DNA from: an uncultured Alphaproteobacteria bacterium
GTDB taxonomy: Bacteria; Pseudomonadota; Alphaproteobacteria; UBA8366; JADFVY01
NCBI GenBank assembly: GCA_947259105.1
Contig: CAMYKU010000032.1
Coordinates: 1-64,000 of the forward strand
Length of the DNA stretch: 64,000 bases
Reading direction: 5' to 3'
Shown here piece by piece: positions 50,848-59,221 of this stretch. Position 1 is the first letter of the stretch; each line of letters starts with the position of its first letter. A model generated the notes under the pieces. That model was not told the origin of the DNA and did no database searches. It saw nothing but the letters and a program-made list of their open reading frames with translations. The translations under genes and the position numbers were made by a program.

Positions 50848-53046
50848 ATGCAGAGTTGGGGCAGATCGGGCCGGACCGGACGTAAGGCCAAATCGTGCGC
50901 CTTCGCTTTATCGTGCGGCGTCGTTTTCGCGCTGGCAGTCTGGTTCAGCCCACCGGCGATCTCCCTGTCCCTCGCGGCCGAGGGACAGGACATCATGCTC
51001 GCGCGCGCGGTGGAGCCGGACGAAATCCAGGACCGGGCCAACCTCGCACCCTGGGGGGCCATTTCACCCCGGATCGAGACGCCGGAAATCGAGCCGAAGA
51101 CCGGGGCGCTGCCGGAACCCGGCGCCGGAATTCCCGTCCATGCGACCGACGATCGCCTGGTCGAAATGCTCGCCGAATGGGTGCTGCTGATCGACCGCAG
51201 CGAGTCTCAGTCGTTTGGCGAGATCACCGGTTTCATCAGGGCCAACCCCGGCTGGCCGAGACTGGGCGCGCTCCGCAACAAGGCGGAACGGGCCATCACG
51301 CGGGACGACAGCGACGGTTCCATCCTGGCGTGGTTCCGCGCCTATCCGCCCCGCACGGTCGAGGGCGCCTCGGCTTACGCCGCGGCGCTCGACCGCAACG
51401 GCGAGAAGGACGAGGCGGTCGGCGTGATCCGTCGCGCATGGATCGATTTCGACATGAAGGCCGCCGACGAGAAGGCCTTCCTGTCGCGCTTCGCCGGAGA
51501 TCTGGCGGCCGAACACCACTGGGCACGTCTCGACAGGCTGCTCTGGGACAACCGCAGATCCGCCGCGACCCGCCAGATGAAACGTGTCGGCGGGGAATAC
51601 CGTGCGCTGGCCGAGGCACGCCTGCGCCTGATGCGCCGCAAGAAGAATGCCAAGGCGGCGGTGGAGACCGTCCCGGCGTGGCTGGCGAAAGACCAGGGCC
51701 TGATATACGAATTGGTGCGGTGGAACCGCCGCAAGGAAAACAACGACGTCGCCATTGCGGCTCTGCTGGCGTTCAAGGGCGATCTCGATCATCCGAAGCA
51801 ATTGTGGACGGAACGGCAGTTGCTGGCGCGTCGCGCGCTTCTCGACGGCGACGCGAAGACGGCTTACCGGTTGATTAGCGATCACGGGCTGGACAGCGGC
51901 GTCGCGCGCGCCGACGCGGAATTCCTGGCCGGTTGGATCGCGCTGCGCTTTCTCGGCAAACCTCGCGCCGCGTTCGATCATTTTTCGGGTCTTTACGAGA
52001 CCGTCCGCTATCCGATCAGCCTTGCCCGCGCGGCGTACTGGTCGGGCCGTGCCGCCGAGGCCGCCGGCGAGAAGCAGATCGCGCGGCAATGGTTTCACAC
52101 CGCCGCACGCAACACGACGACCTTCTATGGGCAGCTTGCGGCGCGGCGGATCGGCATTGCCGCAACGCCCTTCGCGTCGCAGGAGCCCGAAATTTCACGG
52201 GTCGCCCGGGCCGAGTTCGACCGGGGCGAACTGGTGCGGGCGGTGCGGATCCTCGTCGCGCTGCGGGACGCGCCACGCGCGCAGGCCAGGGGCAAGCCCG
52301 ACCCGCGCGACGATCCCAGGGGGTTTCTCGCGAGTCTGAACAATGACGACATGCTGAGGCAGTTTCTGCGGCATATCGCGCGGCAATCCGAGACCGCCGA
52401 AGACTGGACGCTGGCAGCGCAGCTCGCCCGTGATTCCGGCCGCATCGACGTTGCGGTCTATATCGCCCGCAAGGCGGCGCGGGACAGCGTGGTGCTCGGC
52501 GAACACGGTTATCCGACGATGGTTCTGGCCGACGATATTCCACCCGAGCCGGCGCTGCTCCACGCCGTGATCCGGCAAGAGAGCGCATTCGACGTGCACG
52601 CACGCAGCCGCGCCGGCGCCCGCGGACTGATGCAGCTGATGCCGGCGACGGCAAAGAACGTCGCCCGCAAACTCAAGGTCAAGGGTCATTCGACGGCGCG
52701 CCTGACCAGCGATCCCAACCACAACGTCGCACTGGGCAGCGCCTACCTGGAATCGATGCTCGGCCGCTATGAAGGCTCTATGATCATGGCCCTCGCCGCA
52801 TACAATGCGGGACCCCATCGGGTCGACAAGTGGCTCGTCGATTATGGCGACCCCAGGGGGTCGCTGGACGATGCCATCGACTGGATCGAGTCGATCCCGT
52901 TTTCCGAGACCCGCAATTACGTGCAGCGGATCATGGAAGCGCTGCCGATCTACCGCCAGAAACTGACCGGGGCGCAGGTCGCAGCACTGAGGGCCGAGGA
53001 TATCGCGGGCCGACTGCCCGGATACGAGGCGCCCACAGCGCCCTGA
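50848..53046 (+). CDS. slt: Soluble lytic murein transglycosylase (Slt70-like)
   Basis: A 732-residue periplasmic enzyme that cleaves peptidoglycan glycan strands to 1,6-anhydro products. A signal or anchor segment (CAFALSCGVVFALAVWFSPPAISLSLAA) is followed by an alpha-superhelical U-domain of TPR-like helices (about 70-540). The SLT catalytic domain contains HAVIRQESAFDVHARSRAGARGLMQLMPATAKNVA with catalytic Glu578. The later SAYLESMLGRYEGSMIMALAAYNAGPHRVDKWL motif is also present. The ATG at 50848 has GGAGAGG 7 bp upstream; earlier in-frame codons would add a region with no such site. Confidence 0.9.
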   Translation: MQSWGRSGRTGRKAKSCAFALSCGVVFALAVWFSPPAISLSLAAEGQDIMLARAVEPDEIQDRANLAPWGAISPRIETPEIEPKTGALPEPGAGIPVHATDDRLVEMLAEWVLLIDRSESQSFGEITGFIRANPGWPRLGALRNKAERAITRDDSDGSILAWFRAYPPRTVEGASAYAAALDRNGEKDEAVGVIRRAWIDFDMKAADEKAFLSRFAGDLAAEHHWARLDRLLWDNRRSAATRQMKRVGGEYRALAEARLRLMRRKKNAKAAVETVPAWLAKDQGLIYELVRWNRRKENNDVAIAALLAFKGDLDHPKQLWTERQLLARRALLDGDAKTAYRLISDHGLDSGVARADAEFLAGWIALRFLGKPRAAFDHFSGLYETVRYPISLARAAYWSGRAAEAAGEKQIARQWFHTAARNTTTFYGQLAARRIGIAATPFASQEPEISRVARAEFDRGELVRAVRILVALRDAPRAQARGKPDPRDDPRGFLASLNNDDMLRQFLRHIARQSETAEDWTLAAQLARDSGRIDVAVYIARKAARDSVVLGEHGYPTMVLADDIPPEPALLHAVIRQESAFDVHARSRAGARGLMQLMPATAKNVARKLKVKGHSTARLTSDPNHNVALGSAYLESMLGRYEGSMIMALAAYNAGPHRVDKWLVDYGDPRGSLDDAIDWIESIPFSETRNYVQRIMEALPIYRQKLTGAQVAALRAEDIAGRLPGYEAPTAP

Positions 53047-53117
53047 CCGCATCGAGAGGCGCGCGCCCGAGTTGGAGCTTTACCTGGTTTCCGCCATGCT
53101 GTAGTGCAGACTGGCGA

Positions 53118-53145
53118 CGGACAGCCGCGTCAACTAGGCTGTCCG
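53118..53145. terminator. Hairpin downstream of slt, weak terminator candidate
   Basis: A 9-bp perfect stem, CGGACAGCC and GGCTGTCCG, with a 10-base loop, followed by ACAATTTA rather than a T-run. It lies in the 190-bp gap between slt and the next operon, and may be a terminator or part of the downstream leader. Confidence 0.35.
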
Positions 53146-53236
53146 ACAATTTACCCGAGGCGTGAAACGGCCGCCGCACCGCGAAGGACCGGGGCGAATA
53201 TGCACCGGCGACATCCCTTGAATGAAGGAGGACCCG

Positions 53237-53926
53237 ATGCCCAATCCCGAAATTCCCGGCATTCGGGCCTGTGTCTTCGATGCATACGGCACCCTGTTCG
53301 ACGTGCATTCGGCGGCGGCGCGGTGCCGCGACGACCTTGGCGGCAAGGCGGATGCGCTTTCGGACACCTGGCGACAGAAACAGCTGCAATACACCTGGCT
53401 GCGGAGCCTGATGAGGACCCATGCGGACTTCTGGCAGGTCACCGGCGACGCGCTTGATTTCGCACTGGCCGCCGTCGGCCTGGACGACCCGGCGATGCGG
53501 CAGCGCCTGATGGATCTCTACCTCGAGCTCGATCCATACCCGGAAGTGCCGGCGATGCTTGGCCGCCTCAAGGCCGGCGGCATCGCGACCGCAATCCTGT
53601 CCAACGGCGCCCCGGCGATGCTGGATGCGGCGGTCGAATCGGCCGGACTCGCAGACACGCTGGACCATGTCTTTTCGGTCGAGGATGTCGGTATCTTCAA
53701 GCCGGACCCCCGGGTCTACGGGTTGGCGGCCGACCGGCTGGGCGCCGCGGCGCACGAAATCTGCTTCCAGTCTTCCAACGCGTGGGACGCCTATGCGGCC
53801 TCGCATTTCGGATTCCGCGTGGTCTGGATCAACCGCTTCAACCAGCCGCCCGAACGCATTCCGGGTGCGCCCGACCGGCAGTTGAGCGACCTTTCGGCGC
53901 TGCCCGAACTGGTCGGCGTGGCCTGA
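53237..53926 (+). CDS. Haloacid dehalogenase, type II
   Basis: A 229-residue HAD-superfamily hydrolase with the pattern of (S)-2-haloacid dehalogenases. The nucleophile is Asp15 in CVFDAYGTLFDVHSAAARC, motif II is in ATAILSNGAPAMLDAAVE, and SVEDVGIFKPDPRVYGLA with SSNAWDAYAASHFGFRVVWINR supplies the remaining catalytic residues. It should release halide from short 2-haloacids, though many members act on other substrates. AAGGAGGA precedes the ATG at 53237. It heads a three-gene run. Confidence 0.88.
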   Translation: MPNPEIPGIRACVFDAYGTLFDVHSAAARCRDDLGGKADALSDTWRQKQLQYTWLRSLMRTHADFWQVTGDALDFALAAVGLDDPAMRQRLMDLYLELDPYPEVPAMLGRLKAGGIATAILSNGAPAMLDAAVESAGLADTLDHVFSVEDVGIFKPDPRVYGLAADRLGAAAHEICFQSSNAWDAYAASHFGFRVVWINRFNQPPERIPGAPDRQLSDLSALPELVGVA

Positions 53927-53929
53927 CGC

Positions 53930-54778
53930 ATGGCGGCATTCCGGGAATGCCGCTTCCTGTCCCAGGACGGGCGGTCGCTTTACTACCGCGACTACGGCGA
54001 TCCGCTGGCCGCCGCGCCGCCCGTGCTCTGCCTGCCGGGACTGACGCGGAACTCGAAGGACTTCCACACGCTCGCGGGCCGGCTTGCCGCATCGCGGCGG
54101 GTGGTCTGCCCCGACTATCGCGGACGCGGCCGGTCGGACTACGATCGCGACCCCCGCAACTACCATCCCGCCGTGCACGTCAACGACACGCGCCATCTGA
54201 TGACGGTCGCCGGCCTGGACGACGCGGTCGTGGTCGGCACCTCGTTCGGCGGGTTCATGGCCATGGGCCTTGCGATCATGGTGCCGGCGAGCCTCCGCGC
54301 CATCGTCCTGAACGATGTCGGCCCCGCGGTTTCCGATACCGGGCTGCGGCGGATCATGGACTATATCGGCAAGGACAGCCCGCAACCCGACTGGGACGCG
54401 GCGATCGCCGAACTGCAGCGCATGTTCCCGGCGCTGTCCGGCGAATCCCGCGCGGCGTTGCTGGAGGAGGCCCGGGCCACGTGGCGCGAGGGCGAAGACG
54501 GTATGCTGCATTTCGACTGGGATACGCGACTGGCGGAGGCGGTCGCCAGGTCACGGGCCGAAACCGATCCGTGGGTGTTGTTCCGGGCGCTGTCCGGGTT
54601 TCCGGTTCTCGCCCTGCGCGGCGCGCTATCGGACGTCCTCAGCGCCGAGACCTTCGATCGCATGGCGCAGGCGCACCCGGACCTGACCGCGGTGACCGTC
54701 CCGAAGCGGGGTCATCCCCTGACCCTCAACGAACCCGAGGTCACGGAGGCGCTCGATGGGTTCCTTGCGCGGATCTGA
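53930..54778 (+). CDS. Alpha/beta-hydrolase
   Basis: A 282-residue alpha/beta-hydrolase fold protein with the oxyanion region VLCLPGLTRNSKDF, the nucleophile Ser105 in VVVGTSFGGFMAMG, an acidic residue in the LALRGALSDVLS region and a C-terminal His in VPKRGHPLTLNEPEV. No signal peptide is seen. Substrate is unknown; it resembles ester or C-C bond hydrolases. It starts 3 bp after the dehalogenase stop and overlaps the next gene by 23 bp, so the three genes form one transcript. Confidence 0.85.
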   Translation: MAAFRECRFLSQDGRSLYYRDYGDPLAAAPPVLCLPGLTRNSKDFHTLAGRLAASRRVVCPDYRGRGRSDYDRDPRNYHPAVHVNDTRHLMTVAGLDDAVVVGTSFGGFMAMGLAIMVPASLRAIVLNDVGPAVSDTGLRRIMDYIGKDSPQPDWDAAIAELQRMFPALSGESRAALLEEARATWREGEDGMLHFDWDTRLAEAVARSRAETDPWVLFRALSGFPVLALRGALSDVLSAETFDRMAQAHPDLTAVTVPKRGHPLTLNEPEVTEALDGFLARI

Positions 54779-55805
54779 CGGCTACGCGGTCACCTGGGCG
54801 GACATCGAAGCCGCAGCGGCGCGTCTTGCCGGCGTCGCGGTCCGCACGCCGCTCCTGGAGTCGCCCCTGCTGAACGAACAACTCGGGTTCCGCCTGCTGG
54901 TCAAGGCCGAGCCGCTGCAGCTTACGGGGTCGTTCAAGTTCCGCGGCGCCTACAACGCGATCGCGCAGTTCGACAGCGCGGCGCGCAAGGCAGGCGTAAT
55001 TGCGTATTCCTCCGGTAACCATGCACAAGGGGTGGCCGCCGCGGCATCATTGCTGGGTGTCCCGGCGACCATCGTCATGCCGGCCGACGCACCACGCATC
55101 AAGATCGACAATACCCGGGCCTGGGGCGCCGAAATCGTGCTGTACGACCGCGCCGGCGAAGACCGCGAGGCGATCGGGGCGCAGATCGCAAGCGACACCG
55201 GCGCCACTCTGGTCAGGCCCTATGACGAGCCGCAGGTGATCGCCGGGCAGGCGACGATCGGCCTGGAAATCGTGCAACAGGCCGGCGATGCGGGAGTCGG
55301 CCCGGCCGCCGTCGTCATCCCCTGCGGCGGTGGCGGGCTCAGTTCCGGTGTTGCGTTCGCGCTATCCGACGCCTGGCCGGACACGCGGGTCTGGACCGCG
55401 GAGCCGGAGGGGTGTGACGACACTGCCCGCTCGCTCGCGGCCGGGCATCGTGTGGAAGCGCAGCCCGGCGCAACCTCGATCTGCGACGCCCTGCTCGCGC
55501 CGATGCCGGGGGAACTGACCTTCCCGATCCTCAAAGGGCTCGGCGTGCGCGGGCTCGCCGTCAGCGAAGATTCGGTACGGCACGCGATTGGCCAGGCGTT
55601 CCGGCATTTCAAGCTGGTCGTCGAACCGGGCGGGGCGGCGGCGCTGGCGGCGGTGCTCGACGGCAAGTCCGGCTGGGGGGATGCGCCTGTGCTGTGCATC
55701 TGTTCGGGCGGCAATGTCGACCCGGTGCTGTACGCCGATATCCTGAAGGGTTGGGCAGAACGAAATCCGGCCGGACGCGATGTCCGGCCGGTCATTAACG
55801 GTTGA
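54756..55805 (+). CDS. Threonine/serine dehydratase family PLP lyase
   Basis: A 349-residue fold-type II PLP enzyme. The PLP lysine is Lys61 in LTGSFKFRGAYNAI, the SSGNHAQGVAAAASLLGVPATIVMP loop follows, and the phosphate-binding glycines are in VVIPCGGGGLSSG. The C-terminal VVEPGGAAALAAVL and CICSGGNVDP complete the family pattern. There is no regulatory ACT domain, so it is the catabolic type: threonine ammonia-lyase, serine dehydratase or threo-3-hydroxyaspartate ammonia-lyase. It overlaps the hydrolase gene by 23 bp. Confidence 0.85.
   Translation: MGSLRGSDGYAVTWADIEAAAARLAGVAVRTPLLESPLLNEQLGFRLLVKAEPLQLTGSFKFRGAYNAIAQFDSAARKAGVIAYSSGNHAQGVAAAASLLGVPATIVMPADAPRIKIDNTRAWGAEIVLYDRAGEDREAIGAQIASDTGATLVRPYDEPQVIAGQATIGLEIVQQAGDAGVGPAAVVIPCGGGGLSSGVAFALSDAWPDTRVWTAEPEGCDDTARSLAAGHRVEAQPGATSICDALLAPMPGELTFPILKGLGVRGLAVSEDSVRHAIGQAFRHFKLVVEPGGAAALAAVLDGKSGWGDAPVLCICSGGNVDPVLYADILKGWAERNPAGRDVRPVING
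55767..55791 (+). terminator. Strong hairpin overlapping the end of the dehydratase gene
   Basis: A perfect 10-bp stem, CCGGCCGGAC and GTCCGGCCGG, with a 5-base loop inside the last codons of the lyase gene, followed by TCATTAAC. A second short hairpin, CCGGCG-TCTTT-CGCCGG, is at 55807-55823. Together they separate the convergent bactofilin gene. The T-tract is poor. Confidence 0.45.
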
Positions 55806-55830
55806 ACCGGCGTCTTTCGCCGGGGAAGCG

Positions 55831-56346
55831 TCAGTTCGGCAGACTCTTCGCCGACTCGCCGCCCTTCTTTTCCATCTTGTCCATCTTGTCCATCTTGTCC
55901 ATTTCGGGCGCCACCAGGGCCGGCTTCGCCTGACCCGCGCCGTTGGATGCGGGTTTCAGCTTCTGCTCGTCCACATGGCTCATCTGGCCCTGGACGAAGG
56001 CGCCGGGCTCGATGGCGAGACTGAAATGGTTGATGTCGCCGGTGATCCGTGCGCTACGACCCAGTTCGACGACGCGGGCGGTAATCGATCCGTTGACCGT
56101 CCCGGAGATCCGGGCCATGTCGGCCATGATCGCGCCGTTGACCACACCGGATTCGCCGAGCGTGATCGCCTTGCTGTTTACGTCGCCGTCGATCTCTCCG
56201 TCGATCTGCACATCGCCATCGGTGTTAAGATTGCCGGTAACCTTCAGGTTGTTGCTGATGATCGAGGGCGCGCTCGACTTGCCGCCGCGTTCGGGAGAAG
56301 CTGTGGGAGTCACGGTGGGTACATCCTTCTCAGTTTTTGAAAACAT
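55831..56346 (-). CDS. Bactofilin (polymer-forming cytoskeletal protein)
   Basis: A 171-residue bactofilin. The central beta-helix domain is about 28-120 (SIISNNLKVTGNLNTDGDVQIDGEIDGDVNSKAITLGESGVVNGAIMADMARISGTVNGSITARVVELGRSARITGDI), which polymerises without nucleotide into filaments that localise cell-wall enzymes. The N-terminal tail is Pro/Ser/Thr-rich and the C-terminal tail has a DKM-DKM-DKM repeat with basic and acidic residues. The gene overlaps the end of the upstream LytM peptidase gene by 17 bp. That matches known bactofilin/M23-peptidase partnerships in cell-shape control. Confidence 0.9.
   Translation of the reverse strand: MFSKTEKDVPTVTPTASPERGGKSSAPSIISNNLKVTGNLNTDGDVQIDGEIDGDVNSKAITLGESGVVNGAIMADMARISGTVNGSITARVVELGRSARITGDINHFSLAIEPGAFVQGQMSHVDEQKLKPASNGAGQAKPALVAPEMDKMDKMDKMEKKGGESAKSLPN
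55872..55898. repeat. Three tandem 9-bp units inside the bactofilin gene
   Basis: CCATCTTGT is repeated three times without change on the plus strand and encodes the DKM repeats of the bactofilin tail. A degenerate fourth partial unit follows. Such identical in-frame units can change number by slippage without shifting the frame. Confidence 0.7.
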
Positions 56347-58105
56347 ATCGTCCAGCCTTTATGAATTTCATGGGGTCCAAGGGTTTTCCATCATAAAGAA
56401 CCTCGTAATGCAGGTGCGGACCCGTGCTTCTGCCGGTGCTGCCCAGAAGGGCGATGCGCTGACGGTGGCCGACGACCTCGCCAACCTCCACGAGGGTCTT
56501 GTTGAGGTGAGCGTAGCGGGTCTTTATGCCGAAACCATGGTCAATTTCGACAACATTGCCATATCTCCCCTTCGGACCCGAATGGACGACGGTTCCGGGC
56601 GCCGCGGCCCAGATCGGCGTGTTCGTCCACCCACCCATGTCAAGACCGTTATGCTGCGAGCGCCGCTTCTTGACCGGGTCGATGCGCGGACCGAACGTGC
56701 TGGTCAGGTGGTAGGTATCGACCGGCAGAGCCAGCGGCATTACCCGCAGAATTTCCGTAAGCGATTCCCACCGCGTCATATTGCTGTCGAGCGACAGCAT
56801 GGTCTCGCCGAGTTGCTCGTCTGACGGAATTTCCCCCGCCGCGATGAACGGACCGCCCTGTCCGAGCTGACCCTGGCGCGCCTTGGCGAGCAAGCGGTCC
56901 GCGTCGAGACCGGTCATGGCCACGATCTTCTCGACCTCCTGAATACTGCTGGCGGCCCGCTCCGTGGCGCGCTGCAGCACGACTTCCTCGACCGCCTGCC
57001 GGTTGGTCAGATCCGCCACGAGGTTGTCGATCTGCGTGCGCAACTGCCGCGGGCTGCCTTCCAGTTCGGTGGCGTCTCCGGTAACCTCCTGCAGGCTCTG
57101 CGCCACGCCACGAAGATCATCCCAGATCACGTCCTGCTGGGCGCGGGTCAGCATCAACTCGCCGTCCGCCGCGGCCAGCAGCTCCTGCAGGCCCTCGCGC
57201 TCGTTTGCCAGATTTGCCGCCAGCGAATTCGTTGCGCTCAGATCATCGGACAGGCCGGCATTCTGCTTCTCGAGGCGGTCGCGTTCATGCTGCAACGCCG
57301 CGATCTGGCTGTCGAGGTTATCGATCGTGCCGCGCAGCTTCTGGCGCTGCTTCAAGAGTCCGTCACGCTCGGCTGACGTGACCTGAAGATTGGAGGTCAG
57401 GGCGGCATTCCGCTCCTGCATCTTCTGGTTCGTGCCGACCACCGTTGCAAGCCTGTGTTCCAGACCCTCGGCCCGCTCCTTCAAGCGGGTCCGCGCGTTC
57501 TCAACCAGGGCCCGGCCTTTGTCGCTCGCCGCCAGATCCGCGCGGATCTTGGCGATCATGCTCTCGAGCTCCTCGCCGTCGTTGGCGACCCCGGTCAGCG
57601 CCCCGTTCACCTTGTCCAGATGCTGCTGCAGGGCCTCCCGCGACTGCGCTACGGCGGCCCGCGGGCCGGCCTGGGCGTCCCCCGCCTCGGCGAGCTGGCG
57701 CTCGAACTCTCCGGCCTGGGCGAGCTGTGTTTCGAGTTCCACCTTGCTGGCCCGCAACTCGGCGGTGACCTGGTCCACCGTGTCCCGGTATTCGATAATC
57801 TCGTCCAGCAGGTCCTCGTATGCCAGCTTGGCCTCGAAGATCTGGGATTCATTGGTGGAGATTGTCAGCCCTTGCATGACAGCGACCGGCAACGCGGTCG
57901 CCGCCCAGATCGTGCCGCCGACGAGCACGCCGGCCACAGCCATCTGGAAGCGCGGCCCGAAACGCAGGAACTTGACCTCTCCGTCACTGCGAATGAGAAG
58001 TTCGCGTTCACGGAAGATCCTGGCAAGAACCCGGCGGATACCTGTTTCGTCTGCGTCGAAGTTGAAAGGCGAAGTCGCCTCCTTTTTCTTCCAGGGTAAC
58101 ATCAT
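56330..58105 (-). CDS. Membrane-anchored LytM/M23-family metallopeptidase with a long coiled coil
   Basis: A 591-residue protein with a cytoplasmic N-terminus of about 50 residues and one transmembrane helix (about 53-75). A long coiled-coil stretch follows (about 85-340; many Glu, Gln, Leu and Arg heptads such as ALQHERDRLEKQNAGLSDDL), then the M23 domain near 455-585. Zinc ligands are present: His near 484 in HNGLDMGGWTNTPIW, the paired Asp, and the HLHYEV motif. The domain is therefore probably an active cell-wall endopeptidase. It precedes and overlaps the bactofilin gene. Known analogues use the bactofilin to position the peptidase at curved or growing envelope sites. Confidence 0.88.
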   Translation of the reverse strand: MMLPWKKKEATSPFNFDADETGIRRVLARIFRERELLIRSDGEVKFLRFGPRFQMAVAGVLVGGTIWAATALPVAVMQGLTISTNESQIFEAKLAYEDLLDEIIEYRDTVDQVTAELRASKVELETQLAQAGEFERQLAEAGDAQAGPRAAVAQSREALQQHLDKVNGALTGVANDGEELESMIAKIRADLAASDKGRALVENARTRLKERAEGLEHRLATVVGTNQKMQERNAALTSNLQVTSAERDGLLKQRQKLRGTIDNLDSQIAALQHERDRLEKQNAGLSDDLSATNSLAANLANEREGLQELLAAADGELMLTRAQQDVIWDDLRGVAQSLQEVTGDATELEGSPRQLRTQIDNLVADLTNRQAVEEVVLQRATERAASSIQEVEKIVAMTGLDADRLLAKARQGQLGQGGPFIAAGEIPSDEQLGETMLSLDSNMTRWESLTEILRVMPLALPVDTYHLTSTFGPRIDPVKKRRSQHNGLDMGGWTNTPIWAAAPGTVVHSGPKGRYGNVVEIDHGFGIKTRYAHLNKTLVEVGEVVGHRQRIALLGSTGRSTGPHLHYEVLYDGKPLDPMKFIKAGRYVFKN

Positions 58106-58523
58106 TCACCCCCGAAAGAAATAGCCGCAACGCATTTTAATATAAGCGAAAATCCACTGAATGTCATTTTCTTAACGTGCCCGGCGGTTGTTGAACGGCA
58201 TTGTCGTCACACTATTCTCACGTTTCCCCGCTATGCCGAGCCACCCTGACGCCAACTCGATTATCTAGCGCATCGAACTTTGCCGATGCAAGAGACCATC
58301 CCAGCACAAACGTTATTATTGGGAGCAAGCTGGCCCTCTGACCCAATCGGACCGAACACGTTCCTGGTTAACGAACGCAGATTATCGCGCCACACCTTTA
58401 GATTTCGTAAACGATAGACAGTCACGTGCAGCGCATTTCTCGCCGATGATTATGGCGGGAGTTAGGCAGTCGCGTGGCGCCGCCGTCGGCAATCCGGGCA
58501 GCGTTGCGCGGGCCCGCCCGCGT
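58106..58523. other. 418-bp region upstream of the LytM peptidase gene
   Basis: No gene is seen here. The first 70 bp are AT-rich (TTTTAATATAAG, ATTTTCTTAACG) and probably hold the peptidase promoter on the minus strand. From about 58240 to 58440 composition remains lower in GC than in genes. Near 58505 a GCGGGCCCGC palindrome precedes the end of the cytochrome gene and could be part of its terminator. Confidence 0.45.
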
Positions 58524-59036
58524 CTACTGCGATTGCCGTGTGATCTGCTCTTGCCGCCGGCGGATCTCGGGCGGCCAGTGCGACTTGATGAAGGCGATCG
58601 ACGCCGAGATTTCCCGGTCCGTCAGGGTGCCGGCAAATCCTGGCATACCGGACTCGTACCCCGCAGGCGCCACCGCCTGACCACCCGACCTGGTAATCAC
58701 GAACAGCATTCCGTCGGGATGGTGCCAGGTATGGCCGGATTCGTCATGGGGCGGCGCGGGCAACGTGCCGTCCTCCTTGCGCGAGCGCCAGTCCGGCTCG
58801 CCCTCCCGCCCGGCGCCGTGACACGCGGCACAGTTCGCCGCATAGACCTTGCGGCCCAGCGCGACAAGTGCGGCATCGCCCGCATCGATACGGACGGCGC
58901 CGCCGGCCGGCCCTGCACCCGTGCCGGCGTACCGCCACAGCACCACCGCGGCGATGGCCAGCACAACAAGTCCCGCCGCCAGAACAACGATCGAGAGACC
59001 CTTGCGAACTCCCGCCTTCCCGTCTTCGCCTGCCAT
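58524..59036 (-). CDS. Membrane-anchored class I c-type cytochrome, first of two
   Basis: A 170-residue monohaem cytochrome c with an N-terminal transmembrane anchor (LSIVVLAAGLVVLAIAAVVLW). The haem motif CAACH is in LGRKVYAANCAACHGAGREGEPDWRSRKEDGTLPAPPHDESGHTWHHPDGML. A likely axial Met lies in YESGMPGFAGTLTDREISASIAFIKSHWP. It acts in the periplasm in electron transfer; the partner is unknown. A close relative is encoded at 60338-60901, with the TAXI gene between. The start is the ATG at 59036 with GGAGG 12 bases away; an ATG at 59048 touches that site. Confidence 0.85.
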   Translation of the reverse strand: MAGEDGKAGVRKGLSIVVLAAGLVVLAIAAVVLWRYAGTGAGPAGGAVRIDAGDAALVALGRKVYAANCAACHGAGREGEPDWRSRKEDGTLPAPPHDESGHTWHHPDGMLFVITRSGGQAVAPAGYESGMPGFAGTLTDREISASIAFIKSHWPPEIRRRQEQITRQSQ

Positions 59037-59221
59037 GTGCCGGCTCATCCTCCTTCGGCCCGGATCGATAAGACCCGTCTGCCTATCCCCTCCAGCCGCT
59101 GGAAGGTCAAGCCGGACGCGCCGCCGCCCACGCCGCCGCCATGTACAACCATCCCGAATTTACGTTAGACTCGCGGCACTCGAATTCCAGCCGGACAGAC
59201 AGGCCGGGGAAAGATTCCGGA

